Assembly: GCA_031255055.1 (NCBI GenBank) | Contig: JAIRTG010000125.1 | Location: 1-28,187, forward strand | Reading direction: 5' to 3' | DNA from: Prevotellaceae bacterium | GTDB taxonomy: Bacteria > Bacteroidota > Bacteroidia > Bacteroidales > Paludibacteraceae | Length of the DNA stretch: 28,187 nucleotides | Part shown: positions 18,181 to 24,831 of the stretch, one piece after another | Position numbering within the stretch: the stretch's first letter is position 1 | Layout: every line of letters starts with the position of its first letter | Made by a program: the position numbers and the translations under genes | The notes under the pieces: model-generated | The model's input: only the letters and a program-made list of their open reading frames with translations | Told to the model about the DNA's origin: nothing | Database searches by the model: none

Positions 18181-18360
18181 ATGAGCGGACTATTTAACCG
18201 ATTCTTCGACAGCGCTAAAAAAGTGGGGAAAAGTGAAGTGTTGATAACTTTTCCGCCTGAGATTTCCATTGCTCACACCATTAAACATCCGGCGAACATG
18301 CCGCGCCAAACAAAAAACACCTTCGGCCATTTTCCTTTAGAGAGAGAGAAAGATAATTAG
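18181..18360 (+). CDS. Possible 59-aa protein of unknown function, perhaps truncated
   Basis: The ATG at 18181 opens a frame of 59 codons, beginning MSGLFNRFFDSAKKVGKSEV and ending LEREKDN at a TAG (18358-18360). The first 45 residues look protein-like, with an amphipathic N-terminus and then a hydrophobic VLITFPPEISIAH segment. The last residues are encoded by the GA-rich flank of the three-hairpin repeat, whose core starts immediately after the stop, so the natural C-terminus may have been replaced by the repeat. No TAnnTTTG promoter was seen upstream. I do not recognise the family; it may be a chance frame. Confidence 0.35.
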   Translation: MSGLFNRFFDSAKKVGKSEVLITFPPEISIAHTIKHPANMPRQTKNTFGHFPLEREKDN

Positions 18361-18361
18361 G

Positions 18362-18446
18362 TGGGGGAAGTCTCCCCCTCGCTTCAGCCCGCCTGCGGCG
18401 GTCTTCCGCTACCCCCTCTGCGGGGCTCTGCCCCGCAACGCCCCGT
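18362..18446 (+). repeat. GC-rich three-hairpin element, copy A
   Basis: An ~85-bp GC-rich element in an AT-rich setting. Hairpin 1 is GGGGGA-agtc-TCCCCC (18363-18378). Hairpin 2 is CCGCC-TGC-GGCGG (18389-18401). Hairpin 3 is TGCGGGGC-TCT-GCCCCGCA (18419-18437). It is preceded by a GA-rich tract ending AATTAGG. Three other copies lie at 24683-24770 (-), 27534-27618 (+) and 27963-28046 (-). Short frames through it on either strand are artefacts of its composition. Confidence 0.85.
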
Positions 18447-18534
18447 CCCGGTACTCCATAGTCTCCCCTACCACTCTCCCCCCGATCAACAGCTACGCCT
18501 TGCACAGAGTGAGACAGAGTCGGCGGCAAGCGAG

Positions 18535-18969
18535 GATAAAAATCATCAAAACTTGGATAAAAATCATCCGAACTTGGGTAAAAATCATCCGAACTTGGAT
18601 AAAAATCATCAAAATTTGGGTAAAAATCAGGGTAGGTACCCCAAAATTTAAGGGTAGGTACCCTAAAATTTAGGCTTGGTACCCCAAAATTTAAGGGTAT
18701 GTACCCTAAAAATCAGGCTTGGTACCCCAAAATTTAAGGGTAGGTACCCTAAAATTTAGGCTTGTTACCCCAAAATTTAAGGGTATGTACCCTAAAAATC
18801 AGGCTTGGTACCCCAAAATTTAAGGGTATGTACCCTAAAAATCAGGGTAGGTACCCCAAAATTTAAGGGTATGTACCCTTAAAAATCAAGGTATGTACCC
18901 TAAAAATCAGGCTTGGTACCCCAAATTTAAGGGTATGTACCCTAAAAATCAGGCTTGGTACCCCAAAAA
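18535..18969. repeat. Minisatellite of 21/22-bp units, TAAAAATC and GGTACC types
   Basis: Four 21-bp units of the form GATAAAAATCATCMRAAYTTG (18535-18618), and a half unit, run straight into about sixteen 21-22-bp units (18630-18969). These alternate between GGGTANGTACCCTAAAAATCAGG-like and CTTGGTACCCCAAAATTTAAG forms. The GGGTANGTACCC and GGTACC words are palindromic, so each unit can form a short cruciform or bind a dimeric protein. The AAAAATCA word links the first and second parts, so it looks like one array that diverged. No sustained reading frame runs through it. Confidence 0.9.
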
Positions 18970-19053
18970 CACGAATCATTAAACACAAATCATTGTTTAG
19001 AAAGCGATTTTAGCGCCATAAAAACAGCGAAGCCATCATCATTTTGCGAACCA
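18968..19053. other. Intergenic spacer with one dispersed-repeat remnant
   Basis: CACGAATCATTAAACACAAATCATTG at 18970-18995 is the intergenic CACGAATC repeat. The remainder holds nothing recognised up to the promoter at 19054. Confidence 0.4.
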
Positions 19054-19084
19054 TTGCAAAATAATAAAAATAAATGTACATTTG
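19054..19084 (+). promoter_or_regulatory. Bacteroidetes promoter for the surface-protein gene
   Basis: TTG (19054-19056), a 20-nt spacer and TACATTTG (19077-19084) fit the Bacteroidetes consensus. Predicted start is near 19091, giving a leader of about 375 nt before the large gene at 19468. Confidence 0.65.
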
Positions 19085-19118
19085 CAGAATCTCTACAAAA
19101 CGAAACAAACGTGAACCG

Positions 19119-19448
19119 ATGACATACTATCATCAAAACAAAGATATAATTATTACGAAAAGCGCAACAGGCTATTTTGTCGTGTCAAATATCCTGTCAG
19201 ACACACAGATATACAGATACAAGTATACACTTGTCCTGCGTACGCACGCACGAAACACCCACACAGCGTCGTCCGCAGGCCATCTGCATAAAGACACACA
19301 CGCATTTGAGAACAAGACACCACTTTTAGCCCCCAAGCACATCAACAAAAAAAACGCGCTTCACCACACACTACAAGCGACTTCAAGTAACCCGACATAC
19401 ATCAAAACTTTCAACATAAATCATCAAAATAATTTGACAGATAACTAA
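19119..19448 (+). CDS. Possible 109-aa leader-encoded protein, unknown
   Basis: Downstream of the promoter at 19054-19084, an ATG at 19119 opens 109 codons. The first ~36 residues (MTYYHQNKDIIITKSATGYF and on to IYRYKY) have a plausible globular pattern. The rest is rich in His, Thr, Asn and Lys, with CACACA/ACGCACGCACG-type low-complexity DNA, and looks non-coding. An ATG at 19074 in the same frame lies inside the promoter and cannot be the start. It may be a small gene with a frameshifted end, a leader peptide, or chance. The stop lies 19 nt before the large gene. Confidence 0.3.
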   Translation: MTYYHQNKDIIITKSATGYFVVSNILSDTQIYRYKYTLVLRTHARNTHTASSAGHLHKDTHAFENKTPLLAPKHINKKNALHHTLQATSSNPTYIKTFNINHQNNLTDN

Positions 19449-19467
19449 AAACTAAATATATACGATT

Positions 19468-22400
19468 ATGAAAAGAATATTTTTATTATTAACAATCATC
19501 GTCTGCTTTTTTACGATCAACAAAGCAACGGCGCAACAACCGATAACGAGCGGTACAACCGGAGATTGTCAGTGGATGATCAACCTTCTTCCCACCGGTG
19601 ACTATCAGCTTGAAATCGTCTCCCTTTATGGGATCGAAGTCCTGATGGCGGATTACAATGATACCGACAACCTCGCCCCATGGTACACTTACAAGGGCTA
19701 CATTAAATCCCTGAAAATGTCCAACGTAATGAACATTGGAAATTTTGCTTTTGCCAATTGCACCGGCTTAACATCGGTCACCATCCCCCCTTCGGTGATA
19801 ACGATTGGAGAGCATGCTTTTGCCAATTGCACCGGCTTAGGAACGCTCACATTCGGAAATCTCGGCCGTTCGATAGCGATCATTGGAGACAAGGCTTTTT
19901 ACAGAACCGCCTTAACGTCGGTATCGATCGCAGATGAAACAACACTTGGAAACGCGGTTTTTGCCGATTGCCCCAACTTAACGAAAATTGAAGTTCTTTC
20001 TTCCAATCCCCAATACTCCGTTCAGGACGGCATACTGTTTAATAAACTAAAGGATACCCTGTTGCAATATCCCGCCGGTAAAACGACCACCGGTTATACC
20101 ATTCCCCTCAACGTGGCGACAATTGCAAACAGCGCTTTTGAAGGTAGCCGTCATTTAACATCGATCACGCTCGACGGAGTAATGACCATTGAAGAGGCGG
20201 CTTTTCGCAATTGCGACCACCTTACATCGCTCATCATCCCCGCTTTGGTAACGACGATTGGAGATCATGCTTTTGAAAATTGCTCCGACATAAAATCGAT
20301 AACCCTCAAGCCGACAATTCCTCCGGAGCTAGGTGTGGATGCTTTCAAGAATGTGTCTGCTGACGTGTTTGTTCACTGCAACACGGAATTCACCTATAAA
20401 GCAGCTCCGGGATGGAACAACCTCGGCGACAACCTCCCCTACATTGCGGATCCCTTCTATAAGATTACATTGAAAAGTTTCAACGACGACAATATGGAAT
20501 ATGGAAGAGTATTCGTGACATCAAGAGAGTACATCTGTTTGACCGCTCAGATCACCATTAAGGCAGAACCCAACGAGGGTTATGAATTTGCCGGGTGGAC
20601 AGACGACCTAACGGGGAGCGCGGAACGCACAGTGACGATCTCCGATAATGCGGTTTATCAGGCCATTTTTGTTAAGAAGAAGTATCTCGTAACGATAGCT
20701 TCAGCCAATACCGACATGGGACTCGTTGAAATTAAAGTCGGAGAAACCACATATCCTTCTTCCGGTAATGGTAGCGACTATGAGCAGGTATCTTTTGACA
20801 ATGGTACAGAAGTGACTGTCAGAGCAATAGCGAGATCGGGTTATAACTTTTTGTATTGGAACGACGGGAAAGACAAGCGCAACGATAAGGCAAATCCGCG
20901 CACCTTCACCATCACCAATGAGGATCTGAGTTTTATAGCCAACTTTGCGGATGGCGTTTATGTAATATCGGCATCTCAAGAGCTTTCGGGTCAGAACGAC
21001 TGGGGAACCGCTACCGTTGACGGAGTAGATGAAAAGAGTTATCGTTATGAGGAGAAAGCTACCCTTGAGGCGTTCCCCGCCTGGGACAAACTGTTTGTTG
21101 ATTGGGATGACGGCTCGCCGTATAATCCGCATGAAGTGACGGTCACAAGATCGCACCACTATACCGCCAATTTTGAACACCGCCGCTTTAAGATAAGGCT
21201 CAAGCTGAAAGAGGGTTGCGAGGGCATGGGAACGTTCTCCTCTTATAGTAATTCTTACGAGACAGACACAGACGGGGCGTATGTGTTTGTTTATTCGAGC
21301 GAAAGTTTTGGGTTTGAGGCGACAGCCACGGAAGGTAGTCGCTTTGTAAGATGGATAGAAATTGATGAGATACCTGCGCTGGCAGGACACGAATCATTCA
21401 AAGGCAAATCCGGGGATTCCGCATTAGAGAACATTCCTATGGATTCGATACTATTTGCGACATATCCGACGCTGACTTTTACGGCCGAGTTTCAGTCGGA
21501 TCACAATGTATACACCTACCAATTGAAAGGGCAAGAGGATCGGGGAGACGTTACGGTTATGAACAAAGAGACGGGAAAAGAACAAAATATCTTTGTACAC
21601 GGTGGGACGGCTCTAATTTTAGCGAAGCCCTCCGGCGGTTATAAGTTTATGCGATGGAATGACGGTAATCCGGGCGGCGTTCCTCCGCACGATCTGGGCA
21701 TTCAGCGCGATGTTATAGTCACGCGGGATACGTCTTTTCTTGCCCGCTTTGCGGCAGAGAACGCAGAACTCCATTGGCTGGAGTTCACGCCGAAGATTGT
21801 CGCTGGGGGAATCTATAGCACAGGTGGGGGAACCTTTAGAGGTGCAAATGGGGATATTACGGATCCGGAGGATATATATTGCGGTACGGGAATGTATGCG
21901 GAAGGGGAAGAGTTTTGGATTTTAGCAAACCCCGACCAAGGTAATAAATTTGTGCGATGGAACGAAGACGGCAATCTAGAAGAAGATCGTTATATTCGCG
22001 CGGGATACGATGACCAATGGAATAAGACGAGTAGTGCGTATTATACGGCCATATTTGTGGAGAACAATGTTAGTACCTGTATGATAAAGACCCCGACGAA
22101 GAAAATAGGGAACACGGATGAACTGGAATGGGGAACGATTACCGGCGGCGGACGGTATGCGGTGGGTGAGACAGTTAAGCTGGAGGCAAAGCCCGTCTAT
22201 GCTGGTGATATCTTTGTGGGATGGGACGACGACAACGACAACAAAATCAACAACACCGACAACCCGCGTACATTTGTGATTAGCGCTGACATGGGGGGAA
22301 AGGAAAAAACGTATACGGCCGTGTTTGCCAATCAGATTCGCGTAGCGCTCTATCCGGGGGATTTTGCTACCGGCAAATATTGTCACCAAGAGGATGAATA

Positions 22401-24375
22401 CATTGATACCGAACAATATTGTGAATATGGAGACGTTGTCGTCGAGGTCGGCGGAGGCATCGCACCACCGAATGAATTTTATCCCTACGGGACGGTGCTG
22501 AAGATTAAGCCGAATCCCAGCCACCCCAGTTGTAATTTTGTGCAATGGAGCGACGGCAATAAGGATAATCCGCGCACGGTTACCATCACGCAGGATACGC
22601 TTTTTGTGGCGCAGTTTGAGCAGATCAAACATACAATAACTCTTAACGCAAACGATCCAACGCTGGGAACCGTTGGCATTATAAGAGCAACCAATGGGGG
22701 GGGGCCGGATGACAACTACGTTGTAGGAGCATCCTCTTATGAGGTTCTCTACGGGGATTTGATAAGTATTGTTGCCGATGCACTCGGCAATCGATTTGTG
22801 CGTTGGGAAGACAACGTCAACGGCAACGTAACGGGCGACGCCGACAACACGTCGCCGATACGCAAGATTAAGGTCGATAAGGATATCACTTTTAAGGCAG
22901 TGTTTGCTAAGGAAAGTTATACCGTAACGGTCGCATCAAATAATGCAGTCTGGGGAAGCGCCTACTTTCCCGAGTGCGGCGTCGCCTGCACAGAAATGAC
23001 TTGTGCCACCGGCGAGGATGTTAAAGTTGCGACACTACCCAAGGAAGGTTATGCATTTCGGCTATGGTGGGAAGGAACAGTGGGGGATAAGAACAACAGC
23101 ATCGAAAGGTGCATGACGGGGGACTGTGTGATTACTGTCGATCATAGCATGACTTTGTGGGCGGAGTTTCAGCCGCAAGCGCAAGAACATGAACTCAAGA
23201 TCCGCTCAACCTTTGGAAGCATTGTCGTAACCTCCGACGGAAAAACATTAAACCCATCAAAAGAAGGAGAGGTATATAAATATAACATTCTCCACGGCAC
23301 GGAGATTCAGATGCAGGTAACGGGCATGGAGGATCTCCCCTTTAAGTGTGAGGGATGGGACGACAACGGAGACGGCCTTGTCGATAACTCGAATAACCCG
23401 CGCAAGATGATCGTCAATCGGTCGATGACCGTTGAGGCCATATTTCCCGTATATACGCTGGAGGTAATATCAAACAATCCCAATTGGGGCTGGGTCTCCC
23501 TCACGCCCGAAGGCCCTTACAAACACGGTACGAAGGTTGAGATGGTGGCTAACGCCATCGGCGGTTATCACCTTAGCGAATGGAGTGACACCAAAACCAA
23601 CGAGACTCCACGCACGATTACTATGACAAAAAATGAAAAGATCAATGCCACTTTTGCGAGCAATACAGCTCTGATCTATAAGTTGAAGGTCGAATCGGAT
23701 CATCCTGAATGGGGCACGGTCGGCATCAACCCCCAAAACCCTTTATACCACTATGAGGAGCAGGTTGTGCTTACGCCGACGGCCAAGGATGGCTATCGCT
23801 TTTTGAGATGGCTCGGCGATACCGGCGATACACAGAATCCGCGCCCGGTTAGCGTACAAGGGAATATGGCTTTTACGGCCAGTTTTATTGTGGATACGGA
23901 GCCAACTTATCTGATAGTCGCAAGACCTAACAATGCCGCTCGTGGAATCGTTGACGGAGGAGGAACGTATTACGCAGATACGCAGGTAGAGCTTAGGGCT
24001 ACTCCTTTTCCCGGTTATTACTTCAGTCGATGGACGGATAACAACAAGGATATGTCGCGCCGGATTACCGTAAGCAGAGATATGACTTATATTGCCGTCT
24101 TTGAGGAAGGGGAGGGCGATACGCCGGAGAACCCGATACCGTTCGACCCGACGGTGGTTGTCTATCCCAATCCGGTGCGGGATGTATTGTATATTCGGTC
24201 GGCCGCAGCGGTAGAACAGGTAGTCATCCTTACTCTGAGCGGTCAACTGGTGAAGCAGATCGCCTCGCCCACCGACAAGGAAATCGACGTAAGAGATTTG
24301 GCAAAGGGTGTGTATCTTGTCAGGGTAAAGACGGCAATCGATGAAACAATGCTGAAGATAGTGATTAGCGATTAA
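19468..24375 (+). CDS. Giant T9SS-secreted surface protein: BspA-like LRRs plus ~14 InlB-type B-repeats
   Basis: A 1635-aa protein. Residues 1-22 are a signal peptide (hydrophobic FLLLTIIVCFF, ending KATAQ). About 75-305 hold BspA-like leucine-rich repeats of the LRR_5 type, ~23 residues each, with the motif IGxxAFxNCxxLTSxxIP. About 331-1550 hold some 14 divergent InlB/Listeria-Bacteroides B-repeats, each with the pattern GYxFxxWxDxxxNPRxxxxxxDxxxxAxF. Residues 1562-1635 are a type A T9SS sorting domain (VVVYPNPVRDVLYI, GQLVKQI, LAKGVYLVRV). The product should cross the outer membrane by the type IX system and be displayed or released. BspA-type proteins mediate adhesion to host cells, matrix or other bacteria; the ligand here is unknown. 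The gene has its own promoter and terminator and stands alone. A 24-nt exact duplication (19747-19770 and 19816-19839) marks recent LRR expansion by one 69-bp unit. Confidence 0.92.
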   Translation: MKRIFLLLTIIVCFFTINKATAQQPITSGTTGDCQWMINLLPTGDYQLEIVSLYGIEVLMADYNDTDNLAPWYTYKGYIKSLKMSNVMNIGNFAFANCTGLTSVTIPPSVITIGEHAFANCTGLGTLTFGNLGRSIAIIGDKAFYRTALTSVSIADETTLGNAVFADCPNLTKIEVLSSNPQYSVQDGILFNKLKDTLLQYPAGKTTTGYTIPLNVATIANSAFEGSRHLTSITLDGVMTIEEAAFRNCDHLTSLIIPALVTTIGDHAFENCSDIKSITLKPTIPPELGVDAFKNVSADVFVHCNTEFTYKAAPGWNNLGDNLPYIADPFYKITLKSFNDDNMEYGRVFVTSREYICLTAQITIKAEPNEGYEFAGWTDDLTGSAERTVTISDNAVYQAIFVKKKYLVTIASANTDMGLVEIKVGETTYPSSGNGSDYEQVSFDNGTEVTVRAIARSGYNFLYWNDGKDKRNDKANPRTFTITNEDLSFIANFADGVYVISASQELSGQNDWGTATVDGVDEKSYRYEEKATLEAFPAWDKLFVDWDDGSPYNPHEVTVTRSHHYTANFEHRRFKIRLKLKEGCEGMGTFSSYSNSYETDTDGAYVFVYSSESFGFEATATEGSRFVRWIEIDEIPALAGHESFKGKSGDSALENIPMDSILFATYPTLTFTAEFQSDHNVYTYQLKGQEDRGDVTVMNKETGKEQNIFVHGGTALILAKPSGGYKFMRWNDGNPGGVPPHDLGIQRDVIVTRDTSFLARFAAENAELHWLEFTPKIVAGGIYSTGGGTFRGANGDITDPEDIYCGTGMYAEGEEFWILANPDQGNKFVRWNEDGNLEEDRYIRAGYDDQWNKTSSAYYTAIFVENNVSTCMIKTPTKKIGNTDELEWGTITGGGRYAVGETVKLEAKPVYAGDIFVGWDDDNDNKINNTDNPRTFVISADMGGKEKTYTAVFANQIRVALYPGDFATGKYCHQEDEYIDTEQYCEYGDVVVEVGGGIAPPNEFYPYGTVLKIKPNPSHPSCNFVQWSDGNKDNPRTVTITQDTLFVAQFEQIKHTITLNANDPTLGTVGIIRATNGGGPDDNYVVGASSYEVLYGDLISIVADALGNRFVRWEDNVNGNVTGDADNTSPIRKIKVDKDITFKAVFAKESYTVTVASNNAVWGSAYFPECGVACTEMTCATGEDVKVATLPKEGYAFRLWWEGTVGDKNNSIERCMTGDCVITVDHSMTLWAEFQPQAQEHELKIRSTFGSIVVTSDGKTLNPSKEGEVYKYNILHGTEIQMQVTGMEDLPFKCEGWDDNGDGLVDNSNNPRKMIVNRSMTVEAIFPVYTLEVISNNPNWGWVSLTPEGPYKHGTKVEMVANAIGGYHLSEWSDTKTNETPRTITMTKNEKINATFASNTALIYKLKVESDHPEWGTVGINPQNPLYHYEEQVVLTPTAKDGYRFLRWLGDTGDTQNPRPVSVQGNMAFTASFIVDTEPTYLIVARPNNAARGIVDGGGTYYADTQVELRATPFPGYYFSRWTDNNKDMSRRITVSRDMTYIAVFEEGEGDTPENPIPFDPTVVVYPNPVRDVLYIRSAAAVEQVVILTLSGQLVKQIASPTDKEIDVRDLAKGVYLVRVKTAIDETMLKIVISD

Positions 24376-24432
24376 TGGTTAGTGATGAACGTTTGGTTGT
24401 TAGTGACGAACGTTTTGTGTTATAGTGATAAG

Positions 24433-24465
24433 CCGGCTCTAATGATGATGGGGCCGGTTTTTTTT
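24433..24465 (+). terminator. Rho-independent terminator of the surface-protein gene
   Basis: CCGGCTC (24433-24439) pairs with GGGCCGG (24451-24457), with one G-T wobble, around an 11-nt loop. Eight T residues follow directly (24458-24465). It lies 58 nt after the stop codon. Confidence 0.8.
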
Positions 24466-24527
24466 GTGTCCTTTTTTGTGTCCATTGTGTGAACTGTGAT
24501 GCTCTCCTCTGCCCCTCTCTCAGAAGG

Positions 24528-24634
24528 AGGCTGTGTGAAAATTAAGAATTGATGTTTTTTTCCTGGTATACCTGTCTGAGAATTTTTTCAAATATGAGAT
24601 TCTCAGAGTGTCTATTTTTGTTTTGACGCAGCCT
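24528..24634. mobile_element. MITE-like remnant, 107 bp, with 14-bp imperfect terminal repeats
   Basis: AGGCTGTGTGAAAA (24528-24541) and TTTTGACGCAGCCT (24621-24634) are inverted repeats with two mismatches, of the form seen at the ends of several IS families. Inside, CTGAGAAT (24576-24583) and ATTCTCAG (24599-24606) are an exact inverted repeat. There is no transposase frame and no clean target-site duplication, so this is a non-autonomous or decayed element at most. Confidence 0.45.
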
Positions 24635-24682
24635 ACGAAGGGTGGGGTGGGAGGGGTGTCGGGGGGAGCATGGTGTGCCGGA

Positions 24683-24770
24683 CGGGGCGTTGCGGGGCAG
24701 AGCCCCGCTGAGGGGGTAGCGGAAGACCGCCAACGGCGGGCTGAAGCGAGGGGGAGACTTCCCCCCCCCC
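24683..24770 (-). repeat. GC-rich three-hairpin element, copy B (inverted)
   Basis: This is the same element as at 18362-18446 in reverse orientation. In element orientation hairpin 2 is CCGCC-GTT-GGCGG and hairpin 3 is AGCGGGGC-TCT-GCCCCGCA, so the outermost pair of hairpin 3 is lost here. The G run at its start is the longest of the four copies. The GA-rich flank seen at the other copies is missing and replaced by AACACAAAGT. Confidence 0.85.
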
Positions 24771-24772
24771 AC

Positions 24773-24831
24773 TTTGTGTTTAATGGTTCGTGGTGAATGC
24801 GGTTCGTGGTGTTTATTCACGAAGAAAGGAT
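24773..24831. repeat. Dispersed GTTCGTG/CACGAA repeat downstream of priA
   Basis: TTTGTGTTTAATGGTTCGTGGTGAATGCGG-type words of the intergenic repeat family lie here, with TTCGTG and CACGAA forming a 6-bp hairpin near 24800-24822. It has no T tract for priA, so a terminator is not shown. Confidence 0.4.

Noticed and set aside
18224..18241. MraZ box (TGGGG repeats) upstream of mraZ
   Set aside because: Only one good TGGGG is present, the second at 10-bp spacing is TGAAG, and it lies on the opposite strand ~240 nt away inside a possible small gene.
18361..18651. Frame through element A and the first minisatellite, with DKNHxNL repeats
   Set aside because: It begins inside the GC-rich element and reads a 21-bp repeat as 7-residue units. 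No start context, promoter or homologous domain supports it.
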